Below, piece after piece: positions 43,380-51,000 of a stretch of 64,000 nucleotides of DNA. The stretch lies in the NCBI RefSeq assembly GCF_001864835.1, contig NZ_MJGI01000007.1, positions 19,640 to 83,639 of the forward strand, read 5' to 3'. Within the stretch, counting starts at the first letter, position 1. Every line of letters begins with the position of its first letter. Source of the DNA: Curtobacterium sp. MCBA15_001 (GTDB taxonomy: Bacteria > Actinomycetota > Actinomycetes > Actinomycetales > Microbacteriaceae). The notes below the pieces were generated by a model. The model had not been told where the DNA came from. It saw only the letters and a list, made by a program, of their open reading frames with translations, and searched no databases. The position numbers and the translations under genes are program-made.

Positions 43380-44329
43380 TCCGCAGCAGCTCGCCACGCT
43401 TCGCCCCACTTCGGGCCGAGCGGGACCCCCGCATCGTGGAGTCGCCGCGGGAGCTGCCCGCCGGGCATCGCGTCGGTCCAGACCACGCGGCCGAAGTGGT
43501 GCACGTCACGCTTCCGACGGAGGGCATCCTCGCGTCGCTTCTCCTCGACGACGACCTCCTCGGGCGTACGCCCACGGCGGAGGCGCCGATCGCGGTACTT
43601 CGCCGCGCCGTCGAACTCGATCACGGTGCCCGACTCCGGGAACCAGAAGTCGACCCGCTCCTGTCCGCCCCAGTCCGTGACGAACTCGTGCTGGAGGACC
43701 GGAGTCGGTGTCCCGAGGACGTGCGCGCCCCAGCGGGTGATGCTCTCGCCGGGTGACTCGGCTGCAGCGTCCGCGAAGGCGACGAGCTCAGATGCACGGC
43801 GTCGTGCACGAGGCGCTCCGCGGGCGGAGAGTTCCGCAACCAGGGCCGCGTGTGGCACTCCGCGACGCAGCACCGCGTCGAGCACGGCGACCGCACGCCA
43901 GGGGTGGTCTGACAGTGCGACGTCGACAGCGGTGACTGCGAGAGACGTCGTCGGGATCCCTGCCACGAGTACGGTGTCCGGGACCCGACCAGCCGTACCG
44001 ACTCGACGGGTGACTCCCTTCGACTGCCCTCGGTCACGCGACGGATCAGCGAAGAACACCCGGCCGCCGAACGGACCGATCCACGGCAGGCCGTGCAGGG
44101 CGACGGCGGAACGGTGTGACACGACGAGACCGCGACCGTGATCGAGTGCAGCTCGCGATGCGTGGATGAGCGCGAGGTGCCGGTCACCGACGGTCGCAGC
44201 GCTCCACGCAGCAGAGTCAGCGAAGTGACCGCGTCTGATCCTGACGAAGTCGCCGCGCGCCGCGGACCGTCGAGTGGCCGCTGCGGCTGCGGCCTCGATC
44301 CCGATGGTTGACCTGACGGTGATGGACAT
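43367..44329 (-). CDS. AbiEi-like / DUF559 nuclease-fold protein (320 aa)
   Basis: The N-terminal ~170 residues resemble AbiEi-type antitoxin proteins (GDFVRIRRGHFAD, LIHASRAALDHGRGLVVSHRSAVALHGLP, TSLAVTAVDVALSDHPWRAVAVLDAVLRRG). The C-terminal ~100 residues match DUF559, a Vsr-like restriction-endonuclease fold: ERVDFWFPESGTVIEFDGAAKYRD then EEVVVEEKRREDALRR, with the Asp, Glu and Lys arrangement of a metal-dependent nuclease site. No partner toxin gene is adjacent. The gene is enclosed by 67-bp repeats, and its stop lies in one of them. Role unknown; defence or a stand-alone regulator are possible. Confidence 0.75.
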   Translation of the reverse strand: MSITVRSTIGIEAAAAAATRRSAARGDFVRIRRGHFADSAAWSAATVGDRHLALIHASRAALDHGRGLVVSHRSAVALHGLPWIGPFGGRVFFADPSRDRGQSKGVTRRVGTAGRVPDTVLVAGIPTTSLAVTAVDVALSDHPWRAVAVLDAVLRRGVPHAALVAELSARGAPRARRRASELVAFADAAAESPGESITRWGAHVLGTPTPVLQHEFVTDWGGQERVDFWFPESGTVIEFDGAAKYRDRRLRRGRTPEEVVVEEKRREDALRRKRDVHHFGRVVWTDAMPGGQLPRRLHDAGVPLGPKWGEAWRAAADRTL

Positions 44330-44427
44330 GGGACCAGCGTCCCGATCCCGCCGAACATCGGAGGTCGATCACACGAATCTGTGCACCGCGCCATCCACCA
44401 GGCGGCTGTGGAGGAGGAACGCGGAGC

Positions 44428-44494
44428 GCGTCGCACCCCCACACGGACATCGCACCCCGAGGCAACGGGGTGCGATGTTCGTGGCAGGGTGCGA
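44428..44494. repeat. 67-bp flanking repeat, copy 2, with hairpin (44443-44482)
   Basis: Direct repeat of the block at 43313-43379, differing mainly in the 6-nt loop and a few bases; the hairpin arms contain one G-T wobble. It lies 57 bp downstream of the phosphohexomutase stop (minus strand) and upstream of the nuclease-like gene, so it may end the former transcript. Confidence 0.85.
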
Positions 44495-44551
44495 AGCGCG
44501 GAGCCGGTACGCGGTGCGGAGCCGGCCGGCGCCGCCGCCGCCGCGCGGCCC

Positions 44552-46243
44552 CTACGACACGCGGGGGCGCACCGCGTCGGCGAGGGCCTCGACGAGGGCC
44601 TGCGCCGCGGCCGGGGTCTCCGCCACGGTGTCGATGTAGACCTTCACCTTGGGCTCCGTCCCGCTCGGCCGGATGATCACGCGGGCATCGCCGGACAGGT
44701 CGTAGCGCAGGATGTCTGACGGCGGGAAGCCGTCGACCCCGGCCGCGTAGTCCGTCGACCGCAGCACGGTCAGCGGACCGAGCGTCGTCGGCGGCGTCGC
44801 CCGGAGCGCCTGCATGATCGTGCCGATGCGCGCGAGGTCGTCCACGCGCGTGGCCACCTGCCCGGAGGCGAACGCGCCGAACTCCGCGGCGAAGGCGTCG
44901 AGCTGCCCGGCGATGCTCGACCCGGACGCGGCGAGCGACGTCGCAAGGTCGAGCAGCACGAGGGCCGCCGAGATGCCGTCCTTGTCGCGGACGACCTCGG
45001 GGTCGACCAGGTAGCCGAGCGCCTCTTCGTAGCCGAAGAGCAGGTCGGGCACACGGGACACCCACTTGAAGCCGGTCAGCGTGTCGCGGTACCCGAGCCC
45101 GTGCCGCTCGGCGACCCGAGACAGCGCCGGGGACGACACGATCGACGCGGCGAGCACCCCGGAGCGGCCCGCGGCGACGGCGTCCGACGCCGCGCGCCAG
45201 CCGAGCAGCCACCCGACCTCGTTGCCGGAGAGTCGTCGGTACGAGCCGGAGCCGTCCGGGATCGCGAGCGCCAGGCGATCGGCGTCCGGGTCGTTCGCGA
45301 TGACCAGGTCCGCGCCCACGGCGACGCCGCGGGCGATCGCCAGGTCCATCGCGCCGGGCTCTTCGGGGTTCGGGAACGACACCGTGGGGAACGCGCCGTC
45401 GGGCTCGATCTGCTCGGTGACCACCGCGGGCTCGGCGAAGCCGGCTGCGGCGAAGACTGCGCGGGCGGTCTGCCACCCGACGCCGTGCATCGCCGTGTAG
45501 ACGACGCTGGGCTGCGCGTCGACCGGGAGGCGCGGGGCCGGCACGATCGCGGCCGTCGCGGCCACGTAGGCCTCGGCCAGGTCCGGACCCGCCACCGCGA
45601 AGTCCGTGGCACGCGGGAGGTCGGACAGCGGCGACGCAGCGACCGCTTCGATGGCGTCCGCGATCTGCCCGTCGACCGGCGGGACGATCTGCGAGCCGTC
45701 GTCGTCTCCGCCGAGGTACACCTTGTAGCCGTTGTCACGCGGCGGGTTGTGGCTCGCCGTCACCATCACGCCGGCGCCGACGCCGAGGTGCCGGACGGCG
45801 AACGCCAGAACGGGCGTGGGCAGTGCCGAGGGCAGCAGCGTGACGTCGAGCCCGAGGCCGCGCATGACCTCGGCCGAGTCACGGGCGAAGACGTCGGAGT
45901 TCACCCGGCCGTCGTAGCCGATCACGACGCTGCGCTGCCGACCGGTGTCGATGAGGAACCGGGCGAGGCCGGCAGCCGCCTGGGAGACGACGACGCGGTT
46001 CATGCGCAGGGGCCCCCACCCGAGCTCCGCACGGAGCCCGGCGGTGCCGAACTGCAGCCGGCCGGCGAACCGCTCCCGCAGTTCTTCGAATGCGGCAGAG
46101 TTGCCGCGCTTTGCTCGTTGTACGACCGCATCGAGTTCACCCCGGGTCTGGTCGTCGCGGTCCTGGTCCATCCATGCACGGGCAACACCGAGGATCTCGG
46201 ACTGCTCGGGGGTGAAGGTGACGACCCGCTTGCCGTCGGTCAC
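44552..46243 (-). CDS. Phosphohexomutase (phosphomannomutase/phosphoglucomutase type, 563 aa)
   Basis: Alpha-D-phosphohexomutase family. LQFGTAGLRAELGWGPLRMN opens domain 1; GVMVTASHNPPRDNGYKVY contains the phospho-Ser; NDPDADRLALAI is the Mg site; TGFKWVSRVPDLLFGYEEALGYLVDP is the sugar-specificity loop; IIRPSGTEPKVKVYID is the phosphate clamp. Longer members like this are PgmB/ManB or phosphopentomutase-like; the nucleoside salvage context would suit ribose-1-phosphate or deoxyribose-1-phosphate conversion. The GTG at 46243 overlaps the phosphorylase stop. Confidence 0.9.
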   Translation of the reverse strand: MTDGKRVVTFTPEQSEILGVARAWMDQDRDDQTRGELDAVVQRAKRGNSAAFEELRERFAGRLQFGTAGLRAELGWGPLRMNRVVVSQAAAGLARFLIDTGRQRSVVIGYDGRVNSDVFARDSAEVMRGLGLDVTLLPSALPTPVLAFAVRHLGVGAGVMVTASHNPPRDNGYKVYLGGDDDGSQIVPPVDGQIADAIEAVAASPLSDLPRATDFAVAGPDLAEAYVAATAAIVPAPRLPVDAQPSVVYTAMHGVGWQTARAVFAAAGFAEPAVVTEQIEPDGAFPTVSFPNPEEPGAMDLAIARGVAVGADLVIANDPDADRLALAIPDGSGSYRRLSGNEVGWLLGWRAASDAVAAGRSGVLAASIVSSPALSRVAERHGLGYRDTLTGFKWVSRVPDLLFGYEEALGYLVDPEVVRDKDGISAALVLLDLATSLAASGSSIAGQLDAFAAEFGAFASGQVATRVDDLARIGTIMQALRATPPTTLGPLTVLRSTDYAAGVDGFPPSDILRYDLSGDARVIIRPSGTEPKVKVYIDTVAETPAAAQALVEALADAVRPRVS

Positions 46244-47067
46244 AGGGCTGCCACGACCCGGGCGAGCAGGTCGGCGATCACGGGCTCGGCTTCACGACCG
46301 GCTTCGAGCACCTCGGTGTGCGACAACGGGGTCTTCTGGATGCCCGCGGCCAGGTTCGTGATGAGCGAGAAGCCGAGGACCTCCATTCCGGCCTGCCGGG
46401 CGGCGATGGCCTCGAGCGCGGTCGACATGCCGACGATGTGCCCGCCGATCGTCTTCGCCATCTGGACCTCGGCCGGGGTCTCGTAGTGCGGGCCGCGGAA
46501 CTGCGTGTAGACGCCTTCGTCGAGCGACGGGTCGACGCTCTTCGCGACCGCGCGCAGGCGGGCGGAGTACAGGTCCGTCAGGTCGATGAACGTCGCGCCC
46601 TCGAGCGGGCTGTCCGCCGTCAGGTTGATGTGGTCGCTGATGAGCACCGGTGTGCCGGGCTTCCAGTGTTCCTTGATGCCGCCGGCCCCGTTCGTCAGGA
46701 CCATCGTGCCGGCGCCGGTCGCCGCAGCGGTGCGGACGCTGTGCACCACGCGACGGACACCGTGGCCCTCGTAGTAGTGCGTGCGCGCGCCGATGACCAG
46801 TGCGTGGCGGCCGTCGGCCAACCGGATCGAGCGGACCGTGCCGGAGTGCCCGGGGACGGCCGACGCGCTGAAGCCGGGGACGTCGGCGGCGTCGATCGAG
46901 GACACCGTCTCGCCGATGAGGTCGGCGGCCTTGCCCCAGCCGGAGCCGAGCGTCAGAGCGATGTCGTGCCGCTCGATGCCGGACCGGTCGGCGATGACCG
47001 CGGCGGCATCGCGAGCGACGTCGAACGGGTCGACGGAGGGGTCGTTGAGCGGGTTCGTGCTTGCCAT
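46240..47067 (-). CDS. Purine nucleoside phosphorylase (275 aa)
   Basis: Phosphorolysis of inosine/guanosine to base plus ribose-1-phosphate, trimeric class. LTLGSGWGKAADLI, VPGHSGTVRSI, ARTHYYEGHG, LTNGAGGIKEHWKPG, FRGPHYETPAEVQMAKTIGGHIVGMSTALEAIAARQAG and LITNLAAGI (base-binding Asn) are all present. The ATG at 47067 lies 6 nt after TAGCAT, suggesting its own leaderless promoter in addition to read-through. Confidence 0.94.
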   Translation of the reverse strand: MASTNPLNDPSVDPFDVARDAAAVIADRSGIERHDIALTLGSGWGKAADLIGETVSSIDAADVPGFSASAVPGHSGTVRSIRLADGRHALVIGARTHYYEGHGVRRVVHSVRTAAATGAGTMVLTNGAGGIKEHWKPGTPVLISDHINLTADSPLEGATFIDLTDLYSARLRAVAKSVDPSLDEGVYTQFRGPHYETPAEVQMAKTIGGHIVGMSTALEAIAARQAGMEVLGFSLITNLAAGIQKTPLSHTEVLEAGREAEPVIADLLARVVAAL

Positions 47068-47073
47068 GCCGCA

Positions 47074-47079
47074 ATGCTA
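47074..47079 (-). promoter_or_regulatory. -10 box (TAGCAT) of the purine nucleoside phosphorylase gene
   Basis: TAGCAT ends 6 nt before the ATG at 47067; it overlaps the stop codon of the PTS IIB gene. Confidence 0.5.
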
Positions 47080-47364
47080 CGGGGCGGGCGACTCCCCCAG
47101 GGACTTCTCCACAGCCGCGGTGATCTCGGTCTGGTCGAAGTGGTTGCGGATCACGATGACCTCGGCGTAGGTGTCGCCGATCGCCGCGACGAACTCCTGC
47201 GACGTCAGGATCACGTTGGCGTCGTCCGACACCGCTCGCACCGACGCGACGTCCGCTGCCACGACCTCGGCGGTGAGCCCGAGCGCGGCCAACGCCTTCT
47301 CCGCGTTCACCTTGAGGATGCCGCTGGACCCGATGCCCGCGCCGCAGATCGTCACGATCTTCAT
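47077..47364 (-). CDS. PTS EIIB component, ascorbate (Ula) type (95 aa)
   Basis: Small cytoplasmic phosphocarrier. KIVTICGAGIGSSGILKVNAEKAL carries the phospho-Cys (C7) in the P-loop of SgcB/UlaB-type IIB proteins; ILTSQEFV and VIVIRNHFDQTEI fit the family. The start ATG (47364) overlaps the IIA stop. No membrane IIC gene lies in this window, so transport cannot be completed by local genes. Confidence 0.88.
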   Translation of the reverse strand: MKIVTICGAGIGSSGILKVNAEKALAALGLTAEVVAADVASVRAVSDDANVILTSQEFVAAIGDTYAEVIVIRNHFDQTEITAAVEKSLGESPAP

Positions 47365-47807
47365 GCCGAGACCCCCATGATCGACCGCACCTGGTCAGCG
47401 GAGGACGCAGCGGCCAGGCGCGAGGTCACCGAGGCGTCGTTGAACAGGTTCGCGATCTCGCCGATCGACTCCAGGTGCGTGCCGACCCCGGCCACGGCGA
47501 GCCCGAGCACCACCGACACCGGGTCGTTGTGCGGGTGCCCGAACGCGACCGGTGTGGCGAGGGTCACGACGGACAGCCCGTCGTGCAGCACGGACGACCC
47601 CGGACGTGCGTGGGCGAACGCCAGCCCGGGCGAGATCACGATGTAGGGCCCGTGTTCCTCGACCATGGCGATCATGGCGTCGGTGTACTCGTCGGTCGCC
47701 GCCCCGGACGCGACGAGGGCACCCCCGGCGAGCCGGAGCGCGTCGCGCCACGACGGCGCGGACGCCCCGAGGACGACGGCGGCGTCGGAGAGCGGTGGCA
47801 GGCCCAT
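47361..47807 (-). CDS. PTS EIIA component, mannitol/ascorbate type (148 aa)
   Basis: Accepts phosphate from HPr and passes it to EIIB. The active His is H66 in YIVISPGLAFAHARPG; VAFGHPHNDPVSVVLGLA and HLESIGEIANLF are PTS_EIIA type 2 blocks. It lies 3 nt after the adenosine deaminase stop and overlaps EIIB, so it is part of the same transcript. A regulatory rather than transport role is possible. Confidence 0.88.
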   Translation of the reverse strand: MGLPPLSDAAVVLGASAPSWRDALRLAGGALVASGAATDEYTDAMIAMVEEHGPYIVISPGLAFAHARPGSSVLHDGLSVVTLATPVAFGHPHNDPVSVVLGLAVAGVGTHLESIGEIANLFNDASVTSRLAAASSADQVRSIMGVSA

Positions 47808-47810
47808 GGA

Positions 47811-48941
47811 TCAGGCCTCCGCGTACCCGGCGGGCACCGAGTACCCCGAGGTGATCAGGGAGATGATCTCCTCGCGGTCCTCGAGCGGCAGGAAGGACCC
47901 GAGCGCCGCGTTGATCTGGAACGCTGCCAGGTCGTCGAGGTCGTACCCGAACGTGCCGGCCAGCAGGGCGAGCTCCTTGGTCAGCGTGGTGTTGCTCATC
48001 AGGCGGTTGTCGGTGTTGACCGTGACGCGGAACCCGAGCTGGTACAGCACGTCGAACGGGTGGTCGGCCAGGTCGTCGCCCCACGCGGCGATGGCACCGG
48101 TCTGCAGGTTCGACGACGGCGAGACCTCCAACGGGATCTCGCGGTCGCGGACCCAGGACGCGACCTCGCCGAGCGACGCGAGCGTCGACCCGTCACCGGC
48201 GTCCGAGAGCTGGACGTCCTCGAACAGCCGGACGCCGTGTCCCAGGCGGAGCGCGCGCCCGTCGACCAGGGCCGAGCGGATCGACGCCAGTCCGTCGGCC
48301 TCGCCCGCGTGGACGGTCACCGGGAACAGTTCGGACGCCAGGTGGTCGAACGCGGCGCGGTGGTTCGACGCCGGGAACCCGGCTTCCGCTCCGGCGATGT
48401 CGAACCCGACGACGCCGCGGTCACGGTGCCGGACGGCGAGCTCGGCGATCTCGAGGGACCGGTCGGCGTGCCGCATCGCGGTGACGAGCTGCCCGATGCG
48501 GATGGCGCCACCGGCGGCGTCGACCGCTTCCTCGATGCCGGCCTGTACTGCCTCGACCGTCTCGTCGAGGGACAGCCCGCCGCGCAGGTGCTGCTCGGGG
48601 GCCCAGCGGACCTCGCCGTAGACGACGCCGTCGGCGACCAGGTCCTCGACGAACTCCTTCGCGACGCGGTGCAGCTGCGGCGCGGTCTGCATGACCGACG
48701 TGGTCACGTCGAACGTCTTCAGGTACTCGACCAACGACCCGGAGTCGGACTGGTCGGCGAACCACTGCCCGAGCTCCGCGACGTCGGTGGTGGGCAGCGT
48801 GACGTCGGCCTGGGCTGCGAGCTCGACGATCGTCGCAGGACGCAGACCACCGTCGAGGTGGTCGTGCAGCGAGACCTTGGGCAGGTCGTTGATGACCGCC
48901 CCGGCGTCGGGCAGGCGGTAGGTCGTGGCGTCGGCGCTCAT
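47811..48941 (-). CDS. add: Adenosine deaminase (376 aa)
   Basis: Zn-dependent deamination of adenosine/deoxyadenosine to inosine. Metal motif SLHDHLDGGLR, WAPEQH, VGFDIAGAEAGFP, the base-binding and metal block VTVHAGEADG, RLGHGVRLFED, and the final VTVNTDNRLMSNTTLTKE with the catalytic Asp pair. The ATG at 48941 lies 7 nt after TAGCCT with no ribosome site. First gene of the add-IIA-IIB-phosphorylase-phosphohexomutase operon. Confidence 0.95.
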   Translation of the reverse strand: MSADATTYRLPDAGAVINDLPKVSLHDHLDGGLRPATIVELAAQADVTLPTTDVAELGQWFADQSDSGSLVEYLKTFDVTTSVMQTAPQLHRVAKEFVEDLVADGVVYGEVRWAPEQHLRGGLSLDETVEAVQAGIEEAVDAAGGAIRIGQLVTAMRHADRSLEIAELAVRHRDRGVVGFDIAGAEAGFPASNHRAAFDHLASELFPVTVHAGEADGLASIRSALVDGRALRLGHGVRLFEDVQLSDAGDGSTLASLGEVASWVRDREIPLEVSPSSNLQTGAIAAWGDDLADHPFDVLYQLGFRVTVNTDNRLMSNTTLTKELALLAGTFGYDLDDLAAFQINAALGSFLPLEDREEIISLITSGYSVPAGYAEA

Positions 48942-48948
48942 GGAGACC

Positions 48949-48954
48949 AGGCTA
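48949..48954 (-). promoter_or_regulatory. -10 box (TAGCCT) of leaderless add promoter
   Basis: TAGCCT ends 7 nt before the add ATG at 48941. Confidence 0.6.
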
Positions 48955-49010
48955 TCGGTGGTCACCGACCACGCGTCGGTCCCGGCGCACAACGGTGGAC
49001 AGGACGCACT

Positions 49011-49042
49011 GGAGGCTCCCCACAGGTCGGCAGGGAGCCTCC
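49011..49042. repeat. Dispersed hairpin element, intergenic copy
   Basis: Arms GGAGGCTCCC and GGGAGCCTCC are perfect 10-bp complements with a 12-nt loop, the same geometry as the copy in maf at 41033. It lies between deoA and add and could also end the deoA transcript. Confidence 0.7.
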
Positions 49043-49116
49043 GGTGACGCAGGCGGGCGGCCCGGGGCCGACGGACGGCCGAGGACCGGTGGACGACCCA
49101 GGACAGGCGGCGCGGG

Positions 49117-50406
49117 TCAGGACGCGATGCGCTCGCGGACGATCGACCCGCGCTCCGGCGCCGACGCGCCGACCGACCAGGCACCCTCGAGGGACTCGAG
49201 TGCCCGCGGGATGCGCGCGGCGTCGTCGGTGTGCAGCGTCCACAGCGGCTGCCCGGCCGTCACCGTGTCGCCCGGCTTCACGTGCAGCTCGATGCCCGCC
49301 CCGGCCTGCACCGGGTCCTGCGCCCGGGCACGACCCGCGCCGAGACGCCAGGCCGCGATGCCGAACGGCAGGGCGTCCTGCTGGGCGAGCACGCCGGACG
49401 ACGTCGCCGTGACGACGTGCTGCTCGCGGGCGACGGGCAGCGCAGCCGACGGGTCACCGCCCTGCGCCTGGATCATCCGCCGCCAGGTGTCCATCGCGCG
49501 GCCGTCGGCCAGTGCGGCCGCGGGGTCCGCGTCGGGCAGGCCCGCCAGCCGGAGCATCTCGGATGCGAGTTCGATCGTCAGCGCGACGACGTCGGCCGGT
49601 CCACCGCCAGCGAGCACGTCGACCGACTCCCGCACCTCGAGCGCGTTGCCGATCGTCAGGCCGAGCGGGACCTCCATGTCGGTCAGCAGCGCCGAGGTCG
49701 CGACACCGGCGTCGTTGCCGAGGTCGACCATCGTCTGCGCGAGCTCCCGCGACGCCTCGTAGGTCGGCATGAACGCCCCGGAGCCGAACTTCACGTCGAG
49801 CACGAGCGCGCCGGTGCCCTCGGCGATCTTCTTCGACATGATGCTCGACGCGATGAGCGGGATGCACTCGACCGTGCCGGTGATGTCGCGGAGGGCGTAG
49901 AGCTTCTTGTCCGCGGGAGCGAGCCCCGAGCCGGCAGCACAGATGACCGCGCCGACGTCGGACAGGATCGCCATCATCCGCTCGTTCGACAGCGCCGCCT
50001 GCCACCCGGGGATCGACTCGAGCTTGTCGAGCGTGCCGCCGGTGTGGCCGAGCCCACGGCCGGACAGCTGCGGCACCGCGACGCCGAACGACGCCACGAG
50101 CGGCGCCAGGGGCAGCGTGATCTTGTCGCCGACGCCACCGGTGGAGTGCTTGTCCACGGTCGTCTTGCCGAGCGAGCCGAACGACATCCGCTCCCCGGAG
50201 GCGATCATGGCGAGGGTGAGGTCCTTGATCTCGCGACGCTCCATCCCGTTCAGGAAGATCGCCATCGCCATCGCCGCCATCTGCGGGTCCTCGACGTAGC
50301 CGCGCGTGTACGCGTCGACCAGCCAGTCGATCTCGGCGGTGCCCAGGGCGTCGCCCGAGCGCTTCGTGCGGATGAGGTCGACGGTGTCGAACGGCTCGAC
50401 GGCCAT
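49117..50406 (-). CDS. deoA: Thymidine phosphorylase DeoA (429 aa)
   Basis: Phosphorolysis of thymidine/deoxyuridine. DLIRTKRSGDALGTAEIDWLV is the N-terminal signature, KHSTGGVGDKITLPLAPLVAS the phosphate-binding Gly loop, SGRGLGHTGGTLDKLESIPG the family signature, and KKLYALRDITGTVECIPLIASSIMSKKIAEG the pyrimidine-binding block. Length is standard. It follows cdd by 5 nt; CDD supplies deoxyuridine. Confidence 0.95.
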   Translation of the reverse strand: MAVEPFDTVDLIRTKRSGDALGTAEIDWLVDAYTRGYVEDPQMAAMAMAIFLNGMERREIKDLTLAMIASGERMSFGSLGKTTVDKHSTGGVGDKITLPLAPLVASFGVAVPQLSGRGLGHTGGTLDKLESIPGWQAALSNERMMAILSDVGAVICAAGSGLAPADKKLYALRDITGTVECIPLIASSIMSKKIAEGTGALVLDVKFGSGAFMPTYEASRELAQTMVDLGNDAGVATSALLTDMEVPLGLTIGNALEVRESVDVLAGGGPADVVALTIELASEMLRLAGLPDADPAAALADGRAMDTWRRMIQAQGGDPSAALPVAREQHVVTATSSGVLAQQDALPFGIAAWRLGAGRARAQDPVQAGAGIELHVKPGDTVTAGQPLWTLHTDDAARIPRALESLEGAWSVGASAPERGSIVRERIAS

Positions 50407-50411
50407 GCTGA

Positions 50412-50981
50412 TCAGTGCTCCTGCTGGTAGGTGACGAGGGTCCGCGGCCCGAAGGCGTCCGGCAGGACCTCGTCGATGGTGCGGATGCCGGAGACGGTCT
50501 CCAGCAGCATGCCCTCGGCCGAGTGCTCGAACAGCAGCTGCCGGCACCGTCCGCAGGGCATCAGGGTGGCGCCGTCGCCGTCCACGCACGTGAACGCGAC
50601 GAGCTTGCCGCCCCCGGTCATGTGCAGTTGCGACACGAGCGAGCACTCCGCGCAGAGCGTCACGCCGTACGACGCGTTCTCCACGTTGCAGCCGGAGACG
50701 ATCCGCCCGTCGTCGGTGAGCGCCGCAGCGCCCACCGGGAAGGACGAGTACGGCGCGTAGGCGCGCCCCATCGCGGTCGTCGCCGCCTCGCGCAGCGCGG
50801 TCCAGTCGACGTCGACGCTCGCGTCGATCGCGGCGTCAGGATCGGACGGGAGGCTCCTGGCCGGGTCCGTCCAGGCGGGCTCGCCCGCCGTCCCCACCGG
50901 CACGGCCGGAACGCCGCTGGCGCGTCGTTCCGGTACCGGCGGCGTGGGCCCATGGTCACCCGCAGCGTCCGTGTCGGTCAT
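50412..50981 (-). CDS. cdd: Cytidine deaminase with N-terminal extension (189 aa)
   Basis: Hydrolytic deamination of cytidine/deoxycytidine. YAPYSSFPVGAA, GCNVENASYGVTLCAECSL and LMPCGRCRQLLFE carry the three Zn-binding Cys and catalytic Glu of the tetrameric class. Typical length is ~130; here ~55 extra Pro/Ala/Asp-rich residues precede the domain. The ATG at 50981 is 19 nt after the permease stop; whether the extension is truly translated depends on this start. Confidence 0.93.
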   Translation of the reverse strand: MTDTDAAGDHGPTPPVPERRASGVPAVPVGTAGEPAWTDPARSLPSDPDAAIDASVDVDWTALREAATTAMGRAYAPYSSFPVGAAALTDDGRIVSGCNVENASYGVTLCAECSLVSQLHMTGGGKLVAFTCVDGDGATLMPCGRCRQLLFEHSAEGMLLETVSGIRTIDEVLPDAFGPRTLVTYQQEH

Positions 50982-51000
50982 GTGCCGTGCCTCCTGTCCG

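Noticed and set aside
43313..44494. Insertion sequence
   Set aside because: The 67-bp blocks are direct, not terminal inverted, repeats, and the gene has no transposase motif; a non-autonomous cassette remains possible and is reported as a finding.
44217..45476. Minus-strand Arg-rich frame spanning the second 67-bp repeat
   Set aside because: It is an out-of-frame shadow of the phosphohexomutase gene continued into non-coding sequence.
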